A stretch of 64,000 nucleotides of DNA from JARFQW01 sp963842955 (GTDB lineage: Bacteria; Pseudomonadota; Gammaproteobacteria; Steroidobacterales; XN24), in NCBI GenBank assembly GCA_963842955.1, contig CAWJIJ010000010.1:124001-188000 (forward strand), in the 5' to 3' direction. This document shows, one piece after another, positions 1 through 8,568 of this stretch (within the stretch, counting starts at the first letter, position 1; each line of letters starts with the position of its first letter). The notes beneath the pieces were generated by a model. It searched no databases. It saw only the letters and a list, made by a program, of their open reading frames with translations, and was not told where the DNA came from. A program made the position numbers and the translations under genes.

Positions 1-2
1 CT

Positions 3-821
3 GGCGACACCGGGGCTCGGCCCGCCTGGAAGCTGGGACGTGACGGTTTGCTGGTCGGGATGCTTACGGGACTCGTGGGTGTGGGCGGCGGGTTTGCCAT
101 TGTGCCGGCCCTGGTCCTGCTGGGCGGGTTCGCGGTTCACGAGGCCGTCGGCACCAGCCTTGCCATCATCGCCCTGAACTGCGCGGTAGGGTTTTTTCGT
201 TACCAGCAGATCCTCGAGGGCACGGGCGTGCCACTTGACTGGCCGGTACTCGGCGCCGTGGCCGCCGCCGGCGTGGCAGGGAGCCTGGTCGGCCGTCGCA
301 TGGGCGGCAGACTGCCTGACCGGCAGCTGCGCCAGGGTTTCGCCCTGCTCTTGTTCCTGATCGCCACATGGATTGTCTACAGCAACATCGCGGCCGGACC
401 CGGCCCGTCCCATACACCGTCAAACACGGAGAACGTCTCAATGACTCATATCGACCCTGTTGCCGCTGCCCGCGCCAGAATCACGGAGATCGACGTCCCG
501 TCCATCGATGCCGCTCTCGCGGCAGGAGCCATCGTGATCGACGTCCGCGAGCCCAACGAACATGCCGCTGACGCCATACCGGGCACCGTCAACATACCCC
601 TCGGCGTCGTGGAGATTGCGGTCAGTGACGAGCCCGAGGACCTGGATACCCCGCCCCCGGTGGAACTCTCCGACAAGTCATGTCCGATCTACCTTTATTG
701 CCGTAGTGGGGGGCGCTCCGCCCTCGCCGCAGCGTTTCTTGAAGACCAGGAATTCGCAGAGGTTTATTCGCTGGCCGGCGGGATGCTGGCCTGGCGTGAG
801 ACCCATCCGGCAGCCTCCTAG
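3..821 (+). CDS. TauE/SafE-type sulfite/anion permease C-terminal half fused to a rhodanese domain (5' partial)
   Basis: The reading frame is open from the left edge, so the N-terminal half is missing. The visible first part is a TauE/SafE repeat with the GLVGVGGGF signature and hydrophobic segments ending near position 400. It continues without a stop into a single rhodanese domain with the active-site loop YCRSGGRS (about position 695). TauE/SafE proteins move small anions such as sulfite or sulfonates across the inner membrane. Rhodaneses transfer sulfane sulfur through the loop cysteine. The join, around 390-440, is hydrophilic and contains an ATG at 441 preceded by GGAG, so the rhodanese could also be made separately as a 126-residue protein. 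A dropped stop codon through a sequencing indel cannot be excluded. Confidence 0.75.
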   Translation, partial: GDTGARPAWKLGRDGLLVGMLTGLVGVGGGFAIVPALVLLGGFAVHEAVGTSLAIIALNCAVGFFRYQQILEGTGVPLDWPVLGAVAAAGVAGSLVGRRMGGRLPDRQLRQGFALLLFLIATWIVYSNIAAGPGPSHTPSNTENVSMTHIDPVAAARARITEIDVPSIDAALAAGAIVIDVREPNEHAADAIPGTVNIPLGVVEIAVSDEPEDLDTPPPVELSDKSCPIYLYCRSGGRSALAAAFLEDQEFAEVYSLAGGMLAWRETHPAAS

Positions 822-827
822 GCCCCG

Positions 828-1910
828 CTACGCCGCTTCCTCGGTTTCGACGGCGACCGGCGTTCGGGCCTTGGCCGGCCAGGCACGAAGCACCGCCTGG
901 ATAACCGTTGCCAGCGGAATGGCGAAGAACAGCCCCCAGAAGCCCCACAGTCCACCGAAGACCAGGACGGCAGCGATAATTGCCACGGGGTGAAGATTGA
1001 CCGCTTCGCTGAACAGCAGCGGGACGAGCAGATTTCCGTCGAGGAACTGGATGATCCCGTACGCTATGAGCAGCCAGAAGAAACGCGGATCCAGACCGAA
1101 CTGAAAGTAGCCGACCAGGGCCACGGGAAGTGTCACCATCAGCGCGCCGATATAGGGAATCAGCACGGAGAAGCCGGTGACGACGGCAAGCAGCAGGGAG
1201 TATTGCAGTCCGAACAGGCGAAACGTCGCAAAAGCGACGCTACCGACGATGAAGATCTCCCAGAACTTGCCGCGAACATAATTGGCAATCTGCGCGTTGA
1301 CCTCGCTCCATACCTGGGAGGTCAGCTGGCGCTCACCGGGAAGAAAACCGCCGAACCAGGCCAGGATCTGGTCTTTGTCCTTGAGAAAGAAGAACACCAG
1401 AATGGGCACCAGGATCAGGTAAACGCCCATCGTGAACAGGTTCAGCAGCGACGACAGGCTGAACTGGAGAAGCACCTGGCTGCGGCTGAAGATTTCGGCG
1501 CTCATGCCGGCCAGCAATTCCTGGATCTGCTCTCGGCTCAAGAGCCCTGGATACCGGTCAGGCAGTTGTGAGAGCTGCTGCTGGGCGGCGCCCACCATGC
1601 TCGGCACCTGGCGGAGAAGCTGATTGACCTGGCCGGTCACGAGCGGCAGCAGGCCGAAGACCAGGTACAGCAAGACCGCGAGAAACGCGATGAAAACCAG
1701 GAGCACGGCAGCGAGATGCGGGACGCGCCGCTCCTCCAGCCGGGAAACCAGTCCCTCCAGGAGATAGGCAATGACCACCGCCGCAAGGAGAGGAGCCAGC
1801 ATGCCGCCGAAAAAATACAGGGTGCCGGCAACGACAAAAACAATCCCGGCCAGCAGGACGACCTGCGGATCGGCAAGGTGGCGTCGAAACCAGTCTCCCA
1901 GCGCATTCAC
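828..1910 (-). CDS. perM: AI-2E transporter/PerM family permease
   Basis: A 360-residue polytopic membrane protein of normal length for the PerM/AI-2E exporter family. Hydrophobic segments lie near residues 15-55 and 65-90, followed by a long amphipathic periplasmic or cytoplasmic section (about 90-145), and then a hydrophobic C-terminal half with the family-like stretch LIPYIGALMVTLPVALVGYF. Members are proposed to export small molecules or to act as Na+/H+ antiporters, but the substrate of an individual member cannot be read from sequence. It converges with the permease-rhodanese gene (6 bases between the stops) and is divergent from the small membrane gene at 2000. The family call is firm and the substrate is unknown. 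Confidence 0.85.
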   Translation of the reverse strand: MNALGDWFRRHLADPQVVLLAGIVFVVAGTLYFFGGMLAPLLAAVVIAYLLEGLVSRLEERRVPHLAAVLLVFIAFLAVLLYLVFGLLPLVTGQVNQLLRQVPSMVGAAQQQLSQLPDRYPGLLSREQIQELLAGMSAEIFSRSQVLLQFSLSSLLNLFTMGVYLILVPILVFFFLKDKDQILAWFGGFLPGERQLTSQVWSEVNAQIANYVRGKFWEIFIVGSVAFATFRLFGLQYSLLLAVVTGFSVLIPYIGALMVTLPVALVGYFQFGLDPRFFWLLIAYGIIQFLDGNLLVPLLFSEAVNLHPVAIIAAVLVFGGLWGFWGLFFAIPLATVIQAVLRAWPAKARTPVAVETEEAA

Positions 1911-1999
1911 GGGCGCTTTTCCAAGGTCTCGGGATTCATGAGCGCAAGAATATCACCGGTGACTTGCCGGAAGCGTGGCGGCGGTGGAGAATCCGCGGC

Positions 2000-2323
2000 A
2001 TGACCCAGTCCTCGGAAAGCACTTCCCCAGGCACGGCCACCCGGCGCCTCCGGTTCGAACTCATACTCGCCGCCGTGCTGCTCGTGGTCGGATTCGGCTT
2101 GATGCCCCTGGCGGTCTACCTCGTCGGGCAGCAGATTCTCGGCGAGTACGGCGGCGGACTGGGCGCGTTCTACGGGGACATGTATTCGGCCCTGGGCCGC
2201 GGCGAACGGGGAGCATGGCTCCTGCTGGCATCCCCGTTTCTCGGTATCGAGCTCCTGAGGCTTCTGAGTCTGCCGCTGCGCCGTCGCCGCCCGCCATCGG
2301 AAGCTGAACCCGCAGAAGTGTGA
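2000..2323 (+). CDS. small two-helix membrane protein, unknown function
   Basis: 107 residues when started at the ATG at 2000. A longer in-frame start at 1964 adds an Arg/Trp-rich leader that looks non-coding. A polar N-terminus is followed by one strong transmembrane segment (about residues 18-42), a Gly/Tyr-rich loop, a second hydrophobic segment (about 70-88) and a basic tail with RRRR. I do not recognise a family. It is divergent from perM, with about 90 bases between the starts, so the two may share a control region. Confidence 0.55.
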   Translation: MTQSSESTSPGTATRRLRFELILAAVLLVVGFGLMPLAVYLVGQQILGEYGGGLGAFYGDMYSALGRGERGAWLLLASPFLGIELLRLLSLPLRRRRPPSEAEPAEV

Positions 2324-2443
2324 CGCATTCGGGGGCGCTCCACCTCGACCTCCAATAAACTCCAGAGTGACCCCAGTCTATTCATGGGCTTGGGCTCGTA
2401 ATCTTATAAAAGAAATAACATTACGGAAGGAGTAGCCTGAAAA

Positions 2444-2803
2444 ATGGGCAAAAAGAGGGGGGTATGGGGGCAGGACACGAGGGACCTGGCCACCGACTTG
2501 ACGATTGAGGAACTGCGTATGGGCGACGAGCTTTCGCTGAGCGACGGGGTGGACCCCTACGAGTCCACCGGCGCGGTTGCCGCAACGCGATTGCCCGAAC
2601 GCGAATCACCGCGGGAATCCAGGGGTGCCGCGGGATGCAATCCCTACGAGCACGGGTCGTTTGCGCCGGAACGCGCCTGGGACGGCGCAGGCCTGGACAC
2701 GCGGGACATCGACAGCAAGAAATCCACGTGGCTGGGCAGCCGGCTGGGCCCGGAAGCGACGGCTGACAAGGCGGGCGGAGGCTTCTGGCGGCGTCGCCGT
2801 TAG
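2444..2803 (+). CDS. small soluble protein with paired PYE motifs, unknown function
   Basis: 119 residues, hydrophilic, with no signal peptide or membrane segment. The ATG is preceded by a good ribosome-binding site (GGAAGGAG, about 10 bases upstream), and the upstream 40 bases are AT-rich compared with the surroundings, as expected for a promoter. The protein holds two related short motifs, DPYESTG and NPYEHGS, about 36 residues apart, a mid-region rich in Arg/Glu/Ser that is probably disordered, and a basic end (WRRRR). I do not recognise a family. It stands alone between the small membrane gene and another unknown gene. Confidence 0.6.
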   Translation: MGKKRGVWGQDTRDLATDLTIEELRMGDELSLSDGVDPYESTGAVAATRLPERESPRESRGAAGCNPYEHGSFAPERAWDGAGLDTRDIDSKKSTWLGSRLGPEATADKAGGGFWRRRR

Positions 2804-2933
2804 GAGACGGCTTGCGATCGGTGGCCCATGCCTGTAGACATAAATTGAGCTGGGCGATGCCCGGTCTCTGGTTGGGGTGGTCCGGAGAACGGGTTCGGTC
2901 AGGAGCCAGCAGAGAGCCCAGGGAGGCAGTTTG

Positions 2934-3425
2934 ATGCAGAAGGATCCGGAACCACCGATACACCCGGAAGCTTGCAGGACGGGCGCAGGACGCGTCGCAA
3001 CGCTCCTGCTCCTGCTCCCTTTCAGCCTGGCCGGCGTCCGCCTGGCCAGCGCAGATCCTGCCCCTCAGCCTGCCGACGACCTCTGCCCTGCCGGCTACGC
3101 GAAAAGCTTTTGCGCGTCCACGGCCAAACCCGCGCGCAGCGCAGCGGCATCCAGCGGCTCGTACCGTCGTTTCGGTCTCCCCAGCGCAATGCGCCGGACG
3201 CTTCCGGACGCGGATATCGATTCCGCCGCCCCGACGACCGGCAACCCTCGCTTGATGCCGCAGCCCGACGCTCGCGAGGAGCCGGCTCTTGTGACCCGGA
3301 TTCGTGGCCTCGAAGACCTTGCCGTCGTGACCTTCTGGAAAACAGAAGGCGCGAAAATCTACATGGGGCTGGATGACGGGCGCCCGGGCATCCATCTGAA
3401 GCAGCTCGGACGTACGCGGGACTGA
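2934..3425 (+). CDS. secreted protein of unknown function
   Basis: 163 residues from the ATG at 2934, chosen because GGGAGG lies just upstream. The ORF could start at 2877, but the extra residues look non-coding. A signal peptide with a hydrophobic core (VATLLLLLPFSLAGV) ends near an ASA cleavage site, so export is likely. The mature part has two cysteines close together (LCPAGYAKSFC), a low-complexity Ala/Ser stretch, and a C-terminal segment (VTFWKTEGAKIYMGLDDGRP) that looks folded. I recognise no family. It converges with the M28 peptidase. Confidence 0.5.
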   Translation: MQKDPEPPIHPEACRTGAGRVATLLLLLPFSLAGVRLASADPAPQPADDLCPAGYAKSFCASTAKPARSAAASSGSYRRFGLPSAMRRTLPDADIDSAAPTTGNPRLMPQPDAREEPALVTRIRGLEDLAVVTFWKTEGAKIYMGLDDGRPGIHLKQLGRTRD

Positions 3426-3443
3426 GCTCGCCCGGTCCTGCGA

Positions 3444-5093
3444 TCAGTCAGCCGGGCGGCGGCGCCGATCCGCGCTGGCGTCCCTGACAGGCTTGAACTC
3501 CGAATCAGCCCGCCAGTCGGGAAAATCGTTGCTCGAAGCGAGCCGCCTGACGATCTCCAGATACAGCTGCATGTCCTCCAGGGCGCCGGAAAGGTCCCAG
3601 GCGGGATCGTACTCATCCGACGGCTTGTGGTATCGATCGCGGACGTAGTCGTTATTTTGCGCACGGCCCCACTCCGCCCCGCGACTCCGGTCGTCTATGC
3701 CGCTCTCGGCATAAAGCACGGGAACCCCCTTTCTGGCGAGGTTGAAATGGTCGGAGCGATAGAACGAACCCTTTTCAGGAAAGGGTTCCGGGACGATCAC
3801 ACGGCCCTGGGCCGCGGCAAACCGCTTGAGCAGGTCTTCAAGTTCCGACTGTCCCCAGCCGATGACGACCACATCCCGGGTTCGGCCGAGCACGTTCATA
3901 CCGTCGATGTTGAGCGCCGCCACCGTGGTTTCGAGAGGGAACAGCGGATGCTCGGCATAGAACGCCGAGCCCAGCAGGCCGCTCTCTTCGGCGGTCACGG
4001 CGGCGAACACCACGCTGCGTGCAGGCGATTCGGAAGCCATGGCCCGCGCCAGCTCGATCAAGGCCGCGGTACCGGTCGCATTGTCCAGGGCCCCGTTGTA
4101 GATTTGATCGCCCTCGAGGCTGTCGTCGCGGCCCAGGTGGTCCCAGTGGGCCATGAGAATGACCGACTCCTCGGGCCGCCCGTTCCCGGGCAGATAGCCG
4201 ATCACATTGGATGACCGGGAGTGCAACACGTTGTTGTTCAAGCCCACGGACGCCCTGAGGCCCAGGGGAACCGGTTCAAAGCCGTGCACCGCCGCTTTGT
4301 TCGATAGCGTCTGGAAATCCAGTCCAGCGGCCTCGAAAACCCGCCGCGCCGCAGCATCGCTGAGCCATCCCTCCACCGCGGCGCGGCCAGCATTCTCGTG
4401 CCCCCGGTCAAGATCAAACTGCGGCCCCGACCAGCTATTGGCGACGACCGGCCAGCCATACCCGGCGGCCCCGGTTTCGTGCACGACCAGAATCCCGGCC
4501 GCACCCTGGCGGGCTGCTTCTTCGAATTTGTAGCTCCAACGCCCGTAGTAGGTCATCGTCCGGCCGCGAAACAACGCCGGATCGGCGCTTGCGTAGCCCG
4601 GATCGTTCACCAGCACAATCACCGTCTTGCCGCGGGCATCAAGCCCGGCGTAGTCGTCCCAGCCAAATTCCGGCGCGACGATTCCGTAGCCCGCGAAAAC
4701 CATCTCGCTGGCATCCAGCGAGATGGTCTCGACGACCCGTTTCGTGCCCACCATGATGTCCGTGCCGTACGCGAACCGCAGGTCACTCTCACCGCCGGTC
4801 ACAACGAGCGCGGCATCCGGCCGGGTCGTAATGGACACGAGCGGCACCGCCTGCCTGAAGCTGTCGCCATTGGCTGGCTCAAGGCCCGCTGCACGGAAAC
4901 CCGATTCGATGAACGCCACGGTTTTTGCTTCGCCGGGAGAGGCAGGAGCCCGGCCCTCGAATTCGTCCGAAGCAAGGCGCTGAATATCGTTGCGAAATTG
5001 TGCTTCGTCGAATGAAAGCTGCGCTGGGGTCCCGGACGCCGACGCAATCGAGCAGGCCACGCACAGGACAAGAACGGGAATGGCACGAGACAT
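3444..5093 (-). CDS. M28-family zinc aminopeptidase, secreted
   Basis: 549 residues with an N-terminal signal peptide (first about 20 residues). An inserted protease-associated (PA)-like section occupies about 100-290, and an M28 co-catalytic zinc peptidase domain about 290-530. The expected metal ligands can be placed: His316 in MAHWDH, bridging Asp337 in NGALDN, the Glu369-Glu370 pair in TAEES, Asp397 in NIDGMN and His449 in YRSDHF. M28 enzymes of this layout release N-terminal amino acids from peptides in the periplasm or outside the cell. The gene stands alone between convergent and co-directional neighbours with no obvious operon. Family assignment is confident; substrate preference is not determinable. 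Confidence 0.92.
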   Translation of the reverse strand: MSRAIPVLVLCVACSIASASGTPAQLSFDEAQFRNDIQRLASDEFEGRAPASPGEAKTVAFIESGFRAAGLEPANGDSFRQAVPLVSITTRPDAALVVTGGESDLRFAYGTDIMVGTKRVVETISLDASEMVFAGYGIVAPEFGWDDYAGLDARGKTVIVLVNDPGYASADPALFRGRTMTYYGRWSYKFEEAARQGAAGILVVHETGAAGYGWPVVANSWSGPQFDLDRGHENAGRAAVEGWLSDAAARRVFEAAGLDFQTLSNKAAVHGFEPVPLGLRASVGLNNNVLHSRSSNVIGYLPGNGRPEESVILMAHWDHLGRDDSLEGDQIYNGALDNATGTAALIELARAMASESPARSVVFAAVTAEESGLLGSAFYAEHPLFPLETTVAALNIDGMNVLGRTRDVVVIGWGQSELEDLLKRFAAAQGRVIVPEPFPEKGSFYRSDHFNLARKGVPVLYAESGIDDRSRGAEWGRAQNNDYVRDRYHKPSDEYDPAWDLSGALEDMQLYLEIVRRLASSNDFPDWRADSEFKPVRDASADRRRRPAD

Positions 5094-5216
5094 GAATGGG
5101 ACTCCAGTAGCGATCCGGTTGCCGAGACCTCCGGCCTGGCGACCGTCGCTTCGTTACGGCAAGGCGCCGGACCACCCACAAAGACTACCCGCGACGCGCG
5201 GTCCGTCCAAACGGGC

Positions 5217-5666
5217 TCAGGGAGCCTGGACCAGGCGCGGTTTTCGCAAGCCTGCCATGACTCCACCCCCTTCGGCCGTACGCCCCATGCCTTCGGTGAG
5301 CGCCCGCAGGACCGCCCGATGCCCGGCCTCCAGGTCGTCCGGATCCACCTCATCCAGCCGTTCCCACAGGGCGACCCCGTCGGAATTCAGCAGCCGGGCG
5401 CGAACCCGGAGGCAAGCGGCAGCATCGGCGTCAGCCTGGTAGACCAGTTCCGTGAAAATCACGAGCTCGGCCGCTGTCTTGCGGGACGCTGCCTGCAGCG
5501 CCGTCAGGCCATGAATCCGCAACCGCAGCTGCCCGCCATGACCCAGGGATGTCCTGAGAAACTCCGGCGCGGGCGCCAGATCGACGGCCCGCTGGCGGAC
5601 AGGGGGCCAAAGCGACGCGCTACCCGCCCGATAGGGAGCGAGTTTCCCGACCGCGACCCGTTGCAA
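5217..5666 (-). CDS. unknown protein downstream of the membrane/TPR gene
   Basis: The frame is open from 5804, but its first part overlaps the well-supported gene ending at 5680, so a downstream start is more likely. The first one after that stop is TTG at 5666, giving 149 residues. The middle is a regular alternation of charged and aliphatic residues (for example AELVIFTELVYQADADA) and looks like a real fold. There is no signal peptide. It follows the membrane/TPR gene at 14 bases and is probably co-transcribed with it. I do not recognise a family, and the start is uncertain. Confidence 0.5.
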   Translation of the reverse strand: MQRVAVGKLAPYRAGSASLWPPVRQRAVDLAPAPEFLRTSLGHGGQLRLRIHGLTALQAASRKTAAELVIFTELVYQADADAAACLRVRARLLNSDGVALWERLDEVDPDDLEAGHRAVLRALTEGMGRTAEGGGVMAGLRKPRLVQAP

Positions 5667-5679
5667 CGGGTCGTCCCGT

Positions 5680-7104
5680 TCAGGTCTCGGAAGAACGCAC
5701 TCCCGGCGTCGTTCCGCCCATTTTGCTGCCAGCCACGCCCGGACAGGTAGCGCGAACCTCCCGCTTGAGCCTGGCCAGGGTGCGTGCAGTGTCAGCCCAT
5801 TCAACGATCGAGGCGGCGTCAGCGAGGTCCTGGAGAGCGGGAGCGCAGTCTTCGAGGAGCAAGTGCAGTCTGGCCCGGCGTATCAGGGTCCGCGCGCGTG
5901 AATCCCGGCTGTTGGCTGTCCGGGACCACAGGACAGCACCAGGTTCTCCCGCGTCCCCGGAATCCAGCCGCGCCAGACGGGCGCTCAGCACATCGATGGC
6001 TGCCCGGCCGGCCCTGTCTCGACCCTCCGAGTCTCCCAGTTCATCACACGCGAACGCAGCGACCTCGAGGTTCACCAGCCGACCCGGGCTCCGTGCCAAG
6101 GCCTTCTCTGCACCCTCCCTGGCATCCTCGAACGCCCGCCTTGCGGCGCCGGAGCGGCCTTGCTCCCGGAGAAATTGTCCGTAGTCGAGGTGGACACGCG
6201 GCAACTCTCCAGGCCTTGCGAATGATTCGAGCTGCTTAAAAAGCCGCTCTGCCTGCCTGGGGAACCCGGCTTCGGGCAGATAGAAGGAAGCGTGCAAACT
6301 CAGGACCGACTCGTAGGGCAGGATTGGCTTGCTGACGGCGGAAAGAACGACGCCCGCGGAGAAGGCTGTGGCCCACGCGGCCGCGACTGCGCCCGTTCGC
6401 AGCCAGCCGGACCGCGGCCCCTGGCCGGCCGATCGCAGCCGGGCCCGCTGGCCGTCAACGGCCAGCGCCATGGCCATACCCAGCAAAGCCGCGCTCACCA
6501 GCCATTCGAACACCTCATCGGTCCGAGGGAACAGGTCAACGGCCACATAGATAACCGGAGCCACGAACAAGGGTGACAGGCTCAGCGGCGGCACAGGCAT
6601 GCCCCGGCCGCAGACGGCCCCGCGGACGCGGGATGAACCGTTCACCAACGCAGGCAGCAGGAGTCCGTAGACAACCAGGGCCGCCCCGATCACCCCATAG
6701 ACGGGAATCATGGCGTCAGGGTCGATATTGTGGAAGTTAAACTCCCCCTGCACGTTGACCCGGCTGACGGCATCTGGAGTCCTGTAGCCAAAAAACCGCT
6801 GGCCCCAGCTGACTTCCTCGCCTGCGAGGAACACGCTCACCGCCGCCAATGCTGCGCACCCCGCCTTCTCAAGGGGTTTATGCGCTCGCCCTACCCCGAC
6901 CCCGAACAGAACAGCCGCCATCGCAAGCGCGAAAAACGTCGCCGATTCTCCCCACCAGTCCTCGATCACCAACCGCCCGTAAGCCAGAGGAGACGCGTAA
7001 AAGACGACCGCGGGCGCCAGCGCCACGAGCCCTGACAGGCCTGCGAGCCAGAGATCTGCGCGGCGCGCCCTCTGCGGCGCGGAAAGCACGGAGGCGGATA
7101 CCAT
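5680..7104 (-). CDS. multi-pass membrane protein with C-terminal TPR-like helices
   Basis: 474 residues from the ATG at 7104, preferred over 7161 because GGAG lies 7 bases upstream. The first 270 residues hold about seven or eight hydrophobic segments. The C-terminal 200 residues are soluble, helical and TPR-like, with repeats around FYLPEAGFPRQAERLFKQL and LREQGRSGAARRAFEDA. The loop between the third and fourth segments carries the polar motif EEVSWGQRFFGY, which is the sort of conserved patch seen in uncharacterised membrane enzymes. The function is unknown. It probably forms a two-gene unit with the following unknown gene. Confidence 0.7.
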   Translation of the reverse strand: MVSASVLSAPQRARRADLWLAGLSGLVALAPAVVFYASPLAYGRLVIEDWWGESATFFALAMAAVLFGVGVGRAHKPLEKAGCAALAAVSVFLAGEEVSWGQRFFGYRTPDAVSRVNVQGEFNFHNIDPDAMIPVYGVIGAALVVYGLLLPALVNGSSRVRGAVCGRGMPVPPLSLSPLFVAPVIYVAVDLFPRTDEVFEWLVSAALLGMAMALAVDGQRARLRSAGQGPRSGWLRTGAVAAAWATAFSAGVVLSAVSKPILPYESVLSLHASFYLPEAGFPRQAERLFKQLESFARPGELPRVHLDYGQFLREQGRSGAARRAFEDAREGAEKALARSPGRLVNLEVAAFACDELGDSEGRDRAGRAAIDVLSARLARLDSGDAGEPGAVLWSRTANSRDSRARTLIRRARLHLLLEDCAPALQDLADAASIVEWADTARTLARLKREVRATCPGVAGSKMGGTTPGVRSSET

Positions 7105-7308
7105 CGCTGACTCCAGGCGGAAAAATCCCTTGTGTCCCTTAAAAATAGCCTTCGCCGCCATACCCGTTGTCCAGATGCCAATTCACGATCCGGACCAGCC
7201 GGTCTATGCGCCGGCGGCAGGCGACGACGCGGCAGGCGGCGGGCGTTGACGGAAAACGGGGCGCCGCGTAGTCTGCTCGTCCTGACGTGCTTGGGCCGGG
7301 AGCTGTTG

Positions 7309-7896
7309 ATGCCTCTGAAGGTAACCTTCGATCTGGCGGATGCCGATCTCAAACACTTCCGCACCATCATGGCGGAAGCGCGAAAGGCTGCCTCCGACAA
7401 ATCAGCCGATGAAATTCTGACCGCTGCGTCCGGGCTCATGGACAATGTCGGGGACATCGAGCTCCCGGATTTCGTGTCCGATCGCCTGGGCAAGGTCCAG
7501 ACCATGGTGGAAATGGTTCGGGACGAGGAATGGCAGCTGCCCGAGCCCGAAACGGAGCGGGTCATCAATGCGCTGTCCTACTTCGCGGAACCCGAAGACC
7601 TGATTCCCGATCACATCCCGGGCCTGGGGTTCCTGGATGACGCCATCATGGTGGAACTGGTGGTCCGCGAGCTGCGCCACGAGATCCAGGCCTACAACGA
7701 CTTCTGCATTTTCCGTAGCGACGAGGAAAAGCGCCGCACCCGGTCGGGCGAAAGCCTGGAAGACGATGTCAGCCGCGAAGAGTGGCTGTCAGCGCGCAGG
7801 CGCCAGCTGCACAAACGGATGCGGGATCGGCGGCGCAAGCAGCGCTCGGGAAGCCGGTCGGCCCGCGCCGGCAGGTCCCCGTTCTCCCTGTTCTAG
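7309..7896 (+). CDS. YkvA/DUF1232 family protein
   Basis: 195 residues from the ATG at 7309, which follows GGGAG; the ORF extends upstream but without coding character. Residues about 85-130 match the DUF1232 (YkvA) motif: an AEPEDLIPDHIPGLGFLDD core followed by a helix. DUF1232 proteins are widespread, often membrane-associated, and not functionally defined. The N-terminal 80 residues are helical and acidic, and the last 45 are strongly basic (MRDRRRKQRSGSRSAR), perhaps for nucleic-acid or membrane contact. It stands alone and converges with the two small genes to its right. Confidence 0.75.
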   Translation: MPLKVTFDLADADLKHFRTIMAEARKAASDKSADEILTAASGLMDNVGDIELPDFVSDRLGKVQTMVEMVRDEEWQLPEPETERVINALSYFAEPEDLIPDHIPGLGFLDDAIMVELVVRELRHEIQAYNDFCIFRSDEEKRRTRSGESLEDDVSREEWLSARRRQLHKRMRDRRRKQRSGSRSARAGRSPFSLF

Positions 7897-7910
7897 GCTC
7901 TTCCCCGGCT

Positions 7911-8180
7911 TCAGGAGCCGGACTTTCGGGACTCGGTTCCCGGGATAGGGTCCTCAATCCCCCACAGGTCCTCGCTGCCGGGATCCCGCCGGACGCGGCT
8001 GACTTCCCAGGCGACCCAGGAGCTGGACGGCTTGCCGGGATCCACCTCCATGATTGCAGGAGAACGCACCCGCCGGCCCTCGACCGTGCGCAGCGCCTCC
8101 CGGGACGATCGCCAGGAGGCCGGCACCCAGGCGGAGGCCCGACGGCGAAGGTCTCCGGCATATTTCGCGGCTTTTTCCAA
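7911..8180 (-). CDS. small unknown protein
   Basis: 89 residues beginning at a TTG; there is no in-frame ATG. It contains several Trp residues and a VDPGKPSSSWVAWEVSRV stretch that looks structured, and it lacks membrane segments. It lies 27 bases after the small membrane gene at 8208-8495 on the same strand, so it may be the second gene of that unit. The family is not recognised. It is supported only by strand, spacing and composition, so confidence is low. Confidence 0.35.
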   Translation of the reverse strand: MEKAAKYAGDLRRRASAWVPASWRSSREALRTVEGRRVRSPAIMEVDPGKPSSSWVAWEVSRVRRDPGSEDLWGIEDPIPGTESRKSGS

Positions 8181-8207
8181 CTCGACCCCGCTTCAGCCCG
8201 TGGCTTC

Positions 8208-8495
8208 TCAGTCCGGCAGGTAGTAAAACACGACTGCGGCAATGGCCACCCACATGACGGCCTGGGCCGGCCATCGCCAGCGCTTGTTCTTGACGACCCC
8301 GAGGAACCCGGCAGCACAAAGGCCGGTCAGAGCCAGAAAGATCGCGGTACTGATCATCAGCGGTCGGAATTCCGCGTCCAGGCGCGGATGTTCGTCTCCG
8401 AGCAGGAAAAACAGGAACGACACCACGGACAGGCTGGCCGCGATCGCGGCGCTGGTGCCCATGAGGATGCCGGTGATGATGGCGAGAGGCTGCAT
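8208..8495 (-). CDS. small three-helix inner-membrane protein
   Basis: 95 residues with three hydrophobic segments: about 4-30, 45-65 and 75-92. A charged loop between the first two (GDEHPRLDAEFRP) and a basic loop between the second and third (KNKRWRWP) help define the topology. No family is recognised. It is divergent from prc, with about 70 bases between starts. Confidence 0.6.
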   Translation of the reverse strand: MQPLAIITGILMGTSAAIAASLSVVSFLFFLLGDEHPRLDAEFRPLMISTAIFLALTGLCAAGFLGVVKNKRWRWPAQAVMWVAIAAVVFYYLPD

Positions 8496-8568
8496 ATCGG
8501 TATTTTATTGCGGCGCGGGCACTCTGCCCTTGATTTGAGCAAGGCAGGGATTCTAGCCTAGGATCCAA

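Noticed and set aside
2421..3395. 324-codon minus-strand frame
   Set aside because: Overlaps two better-started plus-strand genes and is Arg/Pro/Cys-rich shadow sequence.
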